Positions 6,296 to 15,257 of a stretch of DNA of 46,921 nucleotides are shown piece after piece. The position numbers and the translations under genes are program-made. The stretch's first letter is position 1, and each line of letters opens with the position of its first letter. The notes under the pieces are model-generated. The model made no database searches and was not told where the DNA came from. It saw nothing but the letters and a program-made list of their open reading frames with translations. The DNA is from an uncultured Anaerovibrio sp. (GTDB taxonomy: Bacteria; Bacillota; Negativicutes; Selenomonadales; Selenomonadaceae), in contig CAKPYV010000015.1 in NCBI GenBank assembly GCA_934203205.1, positions 1 to 46,921 on the forward strand. The letters run 5' to 3'.

Positions 6296-6421
6296 GATAG
6301 TACCCACGAAAACCCGCTCTCGCTCCTAGCTAAGCCTAACGGATGCTAAATTCCTTCTGCGCCTTACGGCTTGAACTCATTAAGCACCGAGGCTTAGCAA
6401 GGGTTTTCTTAGGGTACTATC
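6296..6421. repeat. Module C: nested 126-bp palindrome
   Basis: Arms pair in three blocks: GATAGTACCC / GGGTACTATC, GAAAACCC / GGGTTTTC and GCTAAGCCT / AGGCTTAGC. The loop is about 50 bases. It is absent from element copy 1, so it looks like an insertion. It shares motifs with module B (GTACCC ends and CGCTCTCGCT in the arm), which suggests one family of palindromes. Confidence 0.75.
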
Positions 6422-6500
6422 ATCTGCTGTTCTATTCCAGTAAATACGTAAAAATTACAAATAGTGCCAAAGCAGAAAGACGCAATGAATACACTAATAA

Positions 6501-6659
6501 GCGGTATGGGAGTACCCTGCACAGGTACTCTTCGCGCCTCGGTACTTAGCGATTCATGAGCTTTCGGGGCGTCAGCCACGAATTGCCTCATGAGAGCTTT
6601 AGTACCGCTAGGCGAGAAAAGTAGCGAGAGCGTGCCTGAAAGGGTACTCCCATATCGCC
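6501..6659. repeat. Module B: 159-bp near-palindrome, copy 2
   Basis: The sequence is identical over its full length to 5036-5194. Its last 36 bases also form the first 36 bases of the window. Confidence 0.85.
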
Positions 6660-6705
6660 ATTAATAGTGGATAAGATGTATTCGGCAAATCAGAATTTGC
6701 ATCAC

Positions 6706-7488
6706 CTACAAATCCATTACCCCATAATGCACCTTGGAATACTTTCCCCCCGTAATTTTCTCAAATCCTAATCTGTCAAATTCCTCACTGCCGTTGGCTT
6801 CCTTCATCACAACTCTGCTTCTAGCCACCCGTTTGGCTTCCTCCACCGCCTCCACCGACAAGGCTGCATGATTGGCCACACTGCGCAATGGAGATATTCC
6901 ATTGCTGGCAGCTAAGGGTTTCCGAAACATGGGATCAAAATACACCACATCATAGGCATTATCCGGCTGTTGCCGCAAATAGTCCAAATAATCCATATTA
7001 ACCACCTCTATACGGCGCATAGCCCCATAAAGGGGATAATTTCCCGGCAGAAAATGCTGCAAGCCATGACCAGTAACCGCTGCAATCAAGGGACTGCTTT
7101 CTACTCCAACCACACGGCCCTTTTCCCCCACGCCAAAGCTGGCCACAATAGCATCTGCCCCAAAGCCCAAGGTACAATCCAGGACAGACATCCCCTCCTG
7201 CAGCCCCATAGCCTCTGACATATGGTCCCTTTCCCCCTTGCGGAGATTCTTTACCCGCAGTTGGGACATATTGGGGTGAAAAAACATTTCCCCGGCACTG
7301 CTATTCAGCTTCAGCTCCTGAGGATACGCCACCAGCACTGCCTCCACAGCATATTTCTCCATCAGCTTGCCCACAGATTCCTTATGCCGTTCCACATAAT
7401 CTATCTGAAGCCTTGCTGATAGCTCCTGAGCCAAAGCCACACTTTCCTCGCGACATTTTCTTTCCGTTGTAACAATTGCTTTCACCAA
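6706..7488 (-). CDS. RsmJ-like SAM-dependent methyltransferase
   Basis: A 260-residue class I methyltransferase. The SAM-binding motif VLDCTLGFGADA lies near residue 103, an acidic motif (VVGVESS) follows, and YFDPMFRKP corresponds to the catalytic-loop motif of the RsmJ group. RsmJ methylates N2 of a guanine in 16S rRNA (G1516 in E. coli). This Firmicute version is more distant, so rRNA is the likely but unproven substrate. The ~80 N-terminal residues form a separate small domain. It follows mutL closely on the same strand and probably shares its transcript. A repeat element ends just after its stop. Confidence 0.7.
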   Translation of the reverse strand: MVKAIVTTERKCREESVALAQELSARLQIDYVERHKESVGKLMEKYAVEAVLVAYPQELKLNSSAGEMFFHPNMSQLRVKNLRKGERDHMSEAMGLQEGMSVLDCTLGFGADAIVASFGVGEKGRVVGVESSPLIAAVTGHGLQHFLPGNYPLYGAMRRIEVVNMDYLDYLRQQPDNAYDVVYFDPMFRKPLAASNGISPLRSVANHAALSVEAVEEAKRVARSRVVMKEANGSEEFDRLGFEKITGGKYSKVHYGVMDL

Positions 7489-7512
7489 CCAGCAAAGCTC
7501 CCTTATCCTTGG

Positions 7513-9378
7513 CTAAAATCCTGTTCGTTTAAACATTTTGGCCAGCTCATCACTGCTAAATTTAATAATCGTAGGCCTGCCATGAGGACAGGTATAAGGC
7601 ATGGCTGTATCATTCAGCTCCTGCAGTAATATTTCCATCTGGCGATAATTCAGCTTAAACCCAGCCTTAATAGCTGCCTTACAGGCTGTAGTAGCCAAAA
7701 CAGCCTGTCTTAGCTCTGCTGCCGTAGGTCTGTGCAGCTCCTCCATGGAAGCCAGCACCTCTCGAATAAATTCCTCTGCCTGACCACTAGGCACATCGGC
7801 AGGCACCTCCATTAAGCGGAATTGATTAGGCCCGCTAGGCTCCAAACCAAAGCCAAGACCTGCTAACAGCTCCAGATTTTCCTCAATAATCTGACTTTCA
7901 TGGGTACTAAAATCCAAAATCAAATGTACCAGCAGCTGCTGACTAGGAATATGCTCCGCCTGTGCAGAAAATCTATCAAAAAGCACCCTTTCATGGGCTG
8001 CATGCTGATCCACAATATAGAGGCTATCTCCGTCCTGAGCAATAATATAGGTATCATCCACCTGACCAATAGGAATCATACCTGCTGTTGGCAATTTTTC
8101 CTCTTTATCAACTACTGATCGTACTGATTTTATTGGTTTATCCTGGGCCAGTGCGGTCGTCCCCTCCTGCCAGGTCATAGCAGGCTTCTCTTCCCTAAGA
8201 GGGAAGTTCATAACAGGTTTGCTTATACTATCTGTTTCATGAACCGTCTGATAAATATTTTCTACTTTCGGTTTGGCAGTCGGCCAGTTATTAACCGGCT
8301 GACCAAAATTTAGTTCCTGTAGTCCCTTTTCCACATGCTGCTGTACATGGTCGGCCTGGGCAGCCAGCTGACCTAGCTGTCCCGCCTGCCCCTTAGGCCG
8401 TACTGCATCCAGCACAGCCTTGTACACCGCCTTAAAAATCCTGCCCTCATCCTCGAATTTCATTTCCGTCTTTTGCGGATGAACATTAACATCAATAGTG
8501 TGCTGAGGCACCTCTATATTAAGGGCTATCAAAGGATAACCGCTCTTGGGAATCAAGGCGTGATAGGCATTATCTATAGCCTTAGCAATAGCTCGGCTGG
8601 CAATAATTCGTCCATTTACAATAAATGTCTGCCAACTGCGGCTGCTGCGAATAGCTGATGGCTTGGATACAAAGCCCCACAGCTTAATATCCTCATCCTC
8701 AAATTCCAAAGGCAAAAGAGACTGACCTACAGAAACCCCATAAAGACTTTGCAGGGTTTCCTTCAAATCCCCCCGCCCAGGGGTAGCAAGAGAAGATTTA
8801 TTATTATTTATCAGCTTAAAGGCAATCTCTGGATGAGAAATCGCCAGCTTGATAATAAATTCATTAATCCTGCCAGATTCAGTATTGTTGGTTTTCAGGA
8901 ATTTTTTGCGAGCCGGGGTATTGAAAAACAAATCCTCCACTCGAATGGTGGTGCCAAGATTACAGCCTGCCGCCCCTATCTCTGTGGTTTTGCCACCAGT
9001 GATTTTTATCTCCGTCCCCAGCTCAGCTCCAGCCTGTCTGGTCTGAAGGTTAAATCTGGAAACAGAGGCAATGCTGGGCAAAGCCTCTCCACGAAAGCCC
9101 AGGGTGGCAATAGCCTGCAAATCATCCACCTGAACAATTTTGCTGGTAGCATGACGCAGAATAGCCTTTTCCGCATCCTCCCGGCTCATGCCGATACCAT
9201 TATCTGACACCCGCATAAAGCTGGTGCCCCCAGCCATAATCTCCACTTCAATACGATCAGCTTTGGCATCAATGGCATTTTCCACCAGCTCCTTAATTAC
9301 AGAAGCAGGCCGTTCTACAACCTCGCCAGCGGCGATTTTGTTAATGGTATTATCATCCAAGACATGAACAAAGCTCAT
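7513..9378 (-). CDS. mutL: DNA mismatch repair protein MutL
   Basis: A 621-residue GHKL ATPase that couples mismatch recognition by MutS to strand removal. ATP-binding motifs are at ELVENAIDA (~31-39), DNGIG (~59-63) and GFRGEAL (~94-100). After a low-complexity linker (~330-430) comes a C-terminal endonuclease domain with DQHAAHER (457-464), ACKAAIK and CPHGRP, as expected in a bacterium with no MutH. The residue usually Glu at the end of the DQHA motif is Asp here (D468). The ATG overlaps the mutS stop (4 bases), so translation is probably coupled. Confidence 0.96.
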   Translation of the reverse strand: MSFVHVLDDNTINKIAAGEVVERPASVIKELVENAIDAKADRIEVEIMAGGTSFMRVSDNGIGMSREDAEKAILRHATSKIVQVDDLQAIATLGFRGEALPSIASVSRFNLQTRQAGAELGTEIKITGGKTTEIGAAGCNLGTTIRVEDLFFNTPARKKFLKTNNTESGRINEFIIKLAISHPEIAFKLINNNKSSLATPGRGDLKETLQSLYGVSVGQSLLPLEFEDEDIKLWGFVSKPSAIRSSRSWQTFIVNGRIIASRAIAKAIDNAYHALIPKSGYPLIALNIEVPQHTIDVNVHPQKTEMKFEDEGRIFKAVYKAVLDAVRPKGQAGQLGQLAAQADHVQQHVEKGLQELNFGQPVNNWPTAKPKVENIYQTVHETDSISKPVMNFPLREEKPAMTWQEGTTALAQDKPIKSVRSVVDKEEKLPTAGMIPIGQVDDTYIIAQDGDSLYIVDQHAAHERVLFDRFSAQAEHIPSQQLLVHLILDFSTHESQIIEENLELLAGLGFGLEPSGPNQFRLMEVPADVPSGQAEEFIREVLASMEELHRPTAAELRQAVLATTACKAAIKAGFKLNYRQMEILLQELNDTAMPYTCPHGRPTIIKFSSDELAKMFKRTGF

Positions 9379-11972
9379 CCCAGACCAGCCTCCTTCTTCG
9401 CCTGCTGCTGCAGCTTGTACAGCTCATTCATAGCCTCCAATGGTGTCATGGTCATAACATCCAGCTTAAGCAAATCCTCGGTGAGAGTATTGCCAAAAAG
9501 GGAGCCCATGCCATTTTCCTGCTCCTGAGCAGGCTGAGTTTTTTCCTGCTGTACTCTTGCCACCTCTGCCACAGTCTCCAAGCCGTTTTCCTCCAAGCTG
9601 GCCAAAATCTTTTCAGCCCTGTTGGTAACAGCCTTGGGCAGTCCAGCCAGACGAGCCACATGAATACCATAGGATTTGTCTGCTGCCCCAGCAATAATCC
9701 GCCGCAGGAAGGTAATATCTCCTCCCTTATCCTTAACAGCAATACAGAAATTCTTGATTTTTTCATTTTCCAAATCCGTCAACTCATGATAATGGGTAGC
9801 AAAAAGAGTTTTGGCATGAATCTTGTCCTCCATATGCTCAATAACGGCTCTGGCAATGCTCATACCATCAAAGGTACTGGTACCACGGCCTATTTCATCC
9901 AAAATAACCAGACTATTGGAGGTAGCGTATTTGAGAATCTGAGCCACCTCGTTCATTTCTACCATAAAGGTACTTTGACCACTAACCAAATCATCACTGG
10001 CACCTATGCGGGTAAAAATTCTGTCCACAGGAGAAATATAAGCCTCCCTGGCAGGTACAAAGCTGCCAATCTGAGCCATAAGCACCAGCAAAGCAGTCTG
10101 CCGCATATAGGTAGATTTACCGGCCATATTAGGGCCGGTAATCAGCATAATCTCACAATCATTGTGATTCAATTTGGTATCGTTAGGTACAAACAGCTCC
10201 CGCTGAAGCAGCCGCTCCACCAAAGGATGCCGTCCCTCTCGAATATCAATCTGGCCATTAGCAGTCAAAACTGGACGGACATAATTATAATTATCTGCTG
10301 CCTCCGCCAAGGCTGTAAGTACATCCAATACAGCTATCTGACGGGCAGTATTCTGTATATCTCCTAGCTGAGCCTTGATGGTATCCCGCAGCTCCACAAA
10401 AAGATTATACTCTATGGTAACAATTTTTTCCTGGGCCCCCAGAATCTTGGTTTCAAACTCCTTTAGCTCTTGGGTAATATACCGCTCTGCATTGGCCAAG
10501 GTCTGCTTGCGGACATAATGCTCTGGCACTTTATCTGTACCGCTGTTCCGCACCTCAATATAGTAGCCAAATACCTTGTTGTAGCCAATCTTCAAATAGC
10601 GGATACCAGTTTTTTTCTTTTCCTGCTCCTCCATAGCCTGCAATAACTGCTTGCTGTTGTGGGCAATTTGACGGTATTGATCCAGCTCCTCATTGTAGCC
10701 ATCCTTAATAATGCCACCCTCCCGAATAGTCAGGGCTGGATCATCTACAATGGCCTGCTCCAGCAAATCCGCCAATTCATCATAAAGATGTATCTCCCTA
10801 TGACAACCTTGCAAAAGTCCAGCTTGGCAATGTTCCAAGCTGCTGCGGAGAGCTGGCAAGGCCTGAAAGGAGCTGCGGAGAGCTACCAAATCTCTAGCGT
10901 TGGCACTGCCTACCTCTATGCGGGTAAGGAGGCGTTCAAAATCATAGATATTTTTGCAAGCCTCCTGCAGCTGCTGGCGCAGGAGAAAATTTTCCTTTAG
11001 CTCCCCCACAGCATCCAACCGCTTGTTAATGGAAGCTATATTCATCAAAGGATATTCCAGCCATTTTCTTAGCAAACGAGTCCCCATGGCAGTATGAGTA
11101 AAATCCAATACCGCAAACAAGGTGCCTTTTTTGCCTCCATCCCGCAGATTTCTGGTAATTTCCAGATTGCGCAGGGTATAGGTATCCACCACCAGATTGT
11201 CTGCATAATCCAGCTTGGTAAGCTGGGACAGCTGGGACAAATCTGTCATAACCGTGTTGTGGAGATATTCCAACAGGGTAGCTACCGCAATTTCCCCAGC
11301 CCCCTTTTCGGGCCGATTATTAATATCAAAATGCTGAACAATAAGATTATCAATCTCCTTGGCTGGTTCAGCAATTTCCGTAAAAATACAATGCTCCAGC
11401 CTTAGCTTGACAAATTTCTCCAACTCCTGCCTCTGGCTAAGCTGGCCCAAAATCAGAATCTCTGGCAGCATTAATCTATACAGCTCGTCGCAAAGAACCT
11501 GCAGGCTGTCACTGCCCTTGTAGATACCATAAAAGCACTCACCAGTGGAAATATCCGCCCCAGCCAGCACCAGCTCCTTGTCCTGCTCATAGATTAGAGC
11601 AATATAATTATTCTGAGCTGATTTCAAAGCTCCCTCCTCCAAAATGGTGCCGGGAGTAACTACCTTGACTACCTCTCTTTTGGTTAAGCCCTTGGCCTTG
11701 GGATCTCCTATCTGCTCTGCTATAGCCACTCGATAGCCCTTGGCTACCAGCTTGGCCAGGTAGCCATCTACAGCGTGATAGGGTACACCACACATGGGAT
11801 TTTTATTTACATCGCCACTTCGGCTGGTGAGAGTCAGCCCCAGCTCTCGAGAAACCACCGCTGCATCCTCAAAGAACATTTCATAGAAATCACCCAAACG
11901 AAAGAAAAGAATCTCCTGGGGATGCTTCTGCTTGATTTCCATGTATTGTTTTTGCATAGGGGTAAGTTCCAT
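9375..11972 (-). CDS. mutS: DNA mismatch repair protein MutS
   Basis: An 865-residue mismatch-recognition ATPase. The N-terminal mismatch-binding domain contains FFRLGDFYEMF (~23-33, with the Phe-x-Glu wedge). The C-terminal ATPase has Walker A GPNMAGKST, Walker B LVILDEIGRGTST and the FATHYHEL motif. Length is typical. It is the upstream partner of mutL in one operon, 46 bases after miaB. Start at ATG fits the conserved MxxTPMxxQY beginning. Confidence 0.98.
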   Translation of the reverse strand: MELTPMQKQYMEIKQKHPQEILFFRLGDFYEMFFEDAAVVSRELGLTLTSRSGDVNKNPMCGVPYHAVDGYLAKLVAKGYRVAIAEQIGDPKAKGLTKREVVKVVTPGTILEEGALKSAQNNYIALIYEQDKELVLAGADISTGECFYGIYKGSDSLQVLCDELYRLMLPEILILGQLSQRQELEKFVKLRLEHCIFTEIAEPAKEIDNLIVQHFDINNRPEKGAGEIAVATLLEYLHNTVMTDLSQLSQLTKLDYADNLVVDTYTLRNLEITRNLRDGGKKGTLFAVLDFTHTAMGTRLLRKWLEYPLMNIASINKRLDAVGELKENFLLRQQLQEACKNIYDFERLLTRIEVGSANARDLVALRSSFQALPALRSSLEHCQAGLLQGCHREIHLYDELADLLEQAIVDDPALTIREGGIIKDGYNEELDQYRQIAHNSKQLLQAMEEQEKKKTGIRYLKIGYNKVFGYYIEVRNSGTDKVPEHYVRKQTLANAERYITQELKEFETKILGAQEKIVTIEYNLFVELRDTIKAQLGDIQNTARQIAVLDVLTALAEAADNYNYVRPVLTANGQIDIREGRHPLVERLLQRELFVPNDTKLNHNDCEIMLITGPNMAGKSTYMRQTALLVLMAQIGSFVPAREAYISPVDRIFTRIGASDDLVSGQSTFMVEMNEVAQILKYATSNSLVILDEIGRGTSTFDGMSIARAVIEHMEDKIHAKTLFATHYHELTDLENEKIKNFCIAVKDKGGDITFLRRIIAGAADKSYGIHVARLAGLPKAVTNRAEKILASLEENGLETVAEVARVQQEKTQPAQEQENGMGSLFGNTLTEDLLKLDVMTMTPLEAMNELYKLQQQAKKEAGLG

Positions 11973-12017
11973 AATATCTCCTGTTCTATCTGAATCTATT
12001 TTCAGAGCAATCTATTT

Positions 12018-13340
12018 TCAGGCTTCCAAAGTACCCTTCAATATCCAGGTCTGGGCCTGCTGTATCTTTACCTGAACCAAATCTCCCGGCTTTTCCTTGC
12101 CAGTATACTGCCAAAGCACCAGCTTGTTGGTATCTGTACGGCCATTCCACACCGTTTCATCCGTATGACTTGGCCCCTCTACCATAACCTCCAGAGTCCG
12201 GCCCACCAACTGCTGGTTGATTTCCAGACTAATGCTGTTCTGCAGCTCCATCAGGCGGTTCAAACGCTGATGCTTAACTGCATCCTCCACCTGATTGTCC
12301 ATTTCTGCTGCTGGTGTGCCAGACCGCTTAGAATAAATAAAGGTGTAGGCCTGGTCATAACGAATTTCCTCAATAAAGGCCATGAGCTGCTGGAAATCCT
12401 CCTCGGTTTCCCCAGGAAAGCCTACGATTAAATCCGTAGTAAGGCTGGCTTCTGGCACCGCAGCCCGAATACGAGCTACCAAATCCCGATACTGCTCCAC
12501 CGTATAAACTCGGTTCATAGCCTTTAGGATTCGATTGCTGCCGTACTGCACTGGCAAATGGAAATGTCGGCAGATATGCTTGCTGTTTTTGATGACCTCA
12601 ATAACCTCATTGCTAAGATCCTTTGGATGGGAAGTCATATAGCGTACCCGCTGAATGCCCTCTACCTTGTCTACCATCTTCAAAAGCTGGGCAAAGGTGG
12701 CCTTTTGATGATCTTTGCCATAGGAGTTTACATTCTGTCCCAGCAAAGTAACCTCCTTGTAGCCCTGAGCCACAGCCTCCTGTACCTCCCGCACAATATC
12801 CTCTGGCAGTCTGCTGCGCTCCCGGCCTCTTACATAAGGAACTATGCAATAGGTGCAGAAGTTGTTACAGCCATACATAATAGGAATCCAGGCGGAAAGA
12901 GCTGTATTACGCTGAATGGCCACATCCTCTGGCATTTCGTTTTCCCGCAGTTCTGTGTCCACCACATGCTTTACATTGGCAGCCTCCAACTTCTGGATAG
13001 TGCTAACCACCTCATGAATTTTATTGGTGCCCAGTACGAAATCAATATGAGGTGCACGCTTGATTAGCTTTTCCCCTTCCTTCTGAGCCATACAGCCGGT
13101 AATGCCTAGAATCAAATCCGGATTACGGCGCTTTAGAGCCTTGATTTCTCCGATTTTGCCGTATACCTTATCCTCTGCTGTTTCCCGAACACAGCAGGTA
13201 TTAATAATAATCAAATCCGCCTGGTCCATCTCTTCCACAGACTGATAGCCCAGCTTGGCCAGCTCCCCCTCCATGCGCTCTGCATCACTGAAGTTCATCT
13301 GACAACCGTAGGTTAAAAATTTTACGTGTTTTTTGCTCAT
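12018..13340 (-). CDS. miaB: tRNA-2-methylthio-N6-dimethylallyladenosine synthase MiaB
   Basis: A 440-residue radical-SAM methylthiotransferase that adds a methylthio group to i6A37 of tRNAs. The UPF0004 domain carries the three auxiliary-cluster cysteines (GCQMN, NTCCVRE, GCMAQ). The radical SAM core has CNNFCTYC, followed by VRGRERSR, and a C-terminal TRAM domain begins near residue 375. It is the first gene of a miaB-mutS-mutL-methyltransferase unit and is divergent from tmcAL. A minus-strand TATAAT lies in the 110-base gap. Confidence 0.97.
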   Translation of the reverse strand: MSKKHVKFLTYGCQMNFSDAERMEGELAKLGYQSVEEMDQADLIIINTCCVRETAEDKVYGKIGEIKALKRRNPDLILGITGCMAQKEGEKLIKRAPHIDFVLGTNKIHEVVSTIQKLEAANVKHVVDTELRENEMPEDVAIQRNTALSAWIPIMYGCNNFCTYCIVPYVRGRERSRLPEDIVREVQEAVAQGYKEVTLLGQNVNSYGKDHQKATFAQLLKMVDKVEGIQRVRYMTSHPKDLSNEVIEVIKNSKHICRHFHLPVQYGSNRILKAMNRVYTVEQYRDLVARIRAAVPEASLTTDLIVGFPGETEEDFQQLMAFIEEIRYDQAYTFIYSKRSGTPAAEMDNQVEDAVKHQRLNRLMELQNSISLEINQQLVGRTLEVMVEGPSHTDETVWNGRTDTNKLVLWQYTGKEKPGDLVQVKIQQAQTWILKGTLEA

Positions 13341-13367
13341 TTATCCTTTGCTCATCCTTTATATTTG

Positions 13368-13396
13368 TTGTACATTATATTTAAAGCTGATATACT
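13368..13396 (+). promoter_or_regulatory. Promoter of tmcAL
   Basis: TTGTAC and TATACT are separated by 17 bases on the plus strand, 55 bases before the tmcAL start. Confidence 0.6.
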
Positions 13397-13450
13397 ATTG
13401 TACACTAAAAAGGGCAAAAATGGAATACCAGAGCAAAGGGGATTTGGCTT

Positions 13451-14695
13451 ATGGCTACAGGGATAATTGCAGAATACAACCCATTTCACAATGGACACAA
13501 ATATATGCTAAAGCAAATTGGGGAGCAATTTCCCCAGGAACCAATTATTATTTGTCTTAGCGGCAGTATTACCCAGCGGGGAGAAATGGCACTGCTGGAC
13601 AAGTGGACCAGGGCCAAATTAGCTATTCTGGGAGGCGCCAATCTAGTTATTGAACTGCCTGCTGCTTTTGCCTGTCGTAGTGCCGAAGCCTTTGGCCAGG
13701 GAGGGACTACATTACTAACTGCCACAGGTGTAGTGGATAGACTAGCCTTTGGCACAGAATATCCTGACCTAGCCCAACTGAAAAAGGCGGCTTCCTTCGA
13801 ACCAGATGTATATTCTAAGGAACTGCAACAGCTATTACAACAGGGTTTGTCCTATGGAGCTGCTATTACCAAGCTGATGAGTGAAAAGCTCCATTTGCCA
13901 GAAGCCATGCTTTATGAGCCTAATACCATTTTGGCTTTGGAATATCTGCGAAGCCTTGGAAAACTGCAAAAGCAGGGACAGCCTGTCCCTAAGCCTTGGT
14001 CTGTTAGACGACAAGGGGCAGGACATGGAGATACTCTCCCCAAAGGGAAATTTGCCAGTGGTACTACGCTGAGACAAATGACAGCTAATAGCCTGGACAA
14101 AAATTCTCTAAAGAAAGACCTTGAACCTCTAGTTCCTCCTACTGTATGTCAGGCTATTGTATCCTGTACAAGCTATCCAGACAAGGCAAAAATCTATCAG
14201 CTGCTGCGATACAAACTGCTTAGTACCGCTCCCCTGGGGCTTCAACAAATCCTTGGCATAAGTGAAGGACTAGAGCAAGCCATGTTACAAGCCATTAATT
14301 CCCCTAGTTATGATGAATTTGTCCATCACCTAGCCAGCCGTCGTTATCCCTCCACCAGAATCCAGCGCTTGATTAGCTATTTACTGCTATCTATGAACAA
14401 GGAGCTAGTGGAAAAAATGGATAATGCTGGCCCTCTCTATCTGCGGGTTTTGGCTATGGACAGCACTGGACGACAATTATTACGGCAAATAAAAAACAGA
14501 GGCAGATTGCCTCTGTTAAATAAAGTAACTTCTCTAGTAAATCGCCGTGATTTGCTTCATCCAGAAGCTATGAACCTGGCCCAGCAAATGCTGGCAATGG
14601 ATATAGCTGCCACCAATCTACGGACTCTTGCTCTTGGCGAAACAGCCTCCCTATATGAGGACTATCTCCACTCTCCCTGCTATATAGAAAATTAA
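13451..14695 (+). CDS. tmcAL: tRNA(Met) cytidine acetate ligase TmcAL
   Basis: A 414-residue member of the TmcAL (YlbM) family, which uses acetate and ATP to form N4-acetylcytidine at the wobble base of elongator tRNA-Met. The N-terminal nucleotidyltransferase fold has GIIAEYNPFHNGH (residues 4-16, HxGH-like) and the family signature SGSITQRGE. A helical tRNA-binding C-terminus follows. The start is at ATG after AGGGG. It is the only sizeable plus-strand gene in the first 24 kb, with its own promoter, and it converges on the pilus operon. Confidence 0.93.
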   Translation: MATGIIAEYNPFHNGHKYMLKQIGEQFPQEPIIICLSGSITQRGEMALLDKWTRAKLAILGGANLVIELPAAFACRSAEAFGQGGTTLLTATGVVDRLAFGTEYPDLAQLKKAASFEPDVYSKELQQLLQQGLSYGAAITKLMSEKLHLPEAMLYEPNTILALEYLRSLGKLQKQGQPVPKPWSVRRQGAGHGDTLPKGKFASGTTLRQMTANSLDKNSLKKDLEPLVPPTVCQAIVSCTSYPDKAKIYQLLRYKLLSTAPLGLQQILGISEGLEQAMLQAINSPSYDEFVHHLASRRYPSTRIQRLISYLLLSMNKELVEKMDNAGPLYLRVLAMDSTGRQLLRQIKNRGRLPLLNKVTSLVNRRDLLHPEAMNLAQQMLAMDIAATNLRTLALGETASLYEDYLHSPCYIEN

Positions 14696-14741
14696 CACCA
14701 TCATACCTAAGGGAAGATTCTAACCTTAATACCCCTGGTAT

Positions 14742-15257
14742 TTATCCAGCGTAAAAATTCAAGGTAAATTTGCTGGATAATCCCTCTGGCTGCTGTTTTA
14801 GCTCCATATTGCCAATTTGCACCAAAGGAGCCCCCTTATCCAGCTGACGCAGAAAGTCCAGCAAGTGAAAATAATCTCCCTGTAATTTTACCTTAACGGG
14901 CTGTATTTGCAGCTTGCCTAGAGGCTTGCTATCCATAGGCATCAGCTCCTGCAATTCCAGCCCGGAATTTCTCGCTGTCTGCTGTACATAGGCCAACAGC
15001 TCTGCCATTTGAATATTCCTTGGTAAAAGCTTTTCTGCCATTTGCCGCTGCTTGGCTACTTCCATTTGATAAACCTCCAAATTGGTATGATCTATTTGCA
15101 GCTGATTCAAAGCCGCTACTCTTGTAGTGGCTTTTTCTATGGCCTGCCTTTGCTCCTGATAAGCTTCTAACTGTTGATGGCCATACCAGATACCCATCCC
15201 CAATAGGAACGCCAGGGAAATCGTGGAGGCTATAAAGATACGCCATGCTCTCAACAT
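14742..15257 (-). CDS. pilO: PilO/GspM-like pilus assembly protein
   Basis: A 171-residue inner-membrane protein: a short cytoplasmic start, one membrane helix (~8-26, ISLAFLLGMGIWYG), a coiled coil (~30-85) and a C-terminal ferredoxin-like domain (YVQQTARNSGLELQE... DFLRQLDKGAP). This is the PilO/GspM architecture, which builds the alignment subcomplex around the pilus base. It is the last gene of the operon and starts directly next to the preceding stop. Confidence 0.8.
   Translation of the reverse strand: MLRAWRIFIASTISLAFLLGMGIWYGHQQLEAYQEQRQAIEKATTRVAALNQLQIDHTNLEVYQMEVAKQRQMAEKLLPRNIQMAELLAYVQQTARNSGLELQELMPMDSKPLGKLQIQPVKVKLQGDYFHLLDFLRQLDKGAPLVQIGNMELKQQPEGLSSKFTLNFYAG

Larger units (their letters stand above)
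5977..6698. mobile_element. Compound repeat element, copy 2, with a nested palindrome
   Basis: It has the same architecture as the element at 4650-5230. Imperfect 17-bp terminal inverted repeats lie at 5977-5993 and 6682-6698 (15 of 17 match). Module A is at 6047-6259 and module B at 6501-6659. It is longer because a further 126-bp palindrome (6296-6421) sits between the modules. A 12-bp stem (AAAGTCGTTATG / CATAACGACTTT) at the left edge of module A is intact here but decayed in copy 1. The right end lies 7 bases from the stop of the next minus-strand gene. There is no transposase. Confidence 0.65.

Noticed and set aside
4774..6300. Short ORFs (60-106 codons) across repeat modules A, for example 4774-5094, 6064-6258 and 6106-6300
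   Set aside because: They overlap on both strands inside palindromic repeats, lack ribosome binding sites and lose frame between copies, so they are better explained by structure than by coding.
4650..6698. CRISPR array
   Set aside because: Repeats are long, few, palindromic and irregularly spaced, with no short regular repeat-spacer pattern and no cas genes.
4650..6698. Group II intron or standard insertion sequence
   Set aside because: There is no reverse transcriptase, maturase or transposase frame; only short terminal inverted repeats are shared with insertion sequences.
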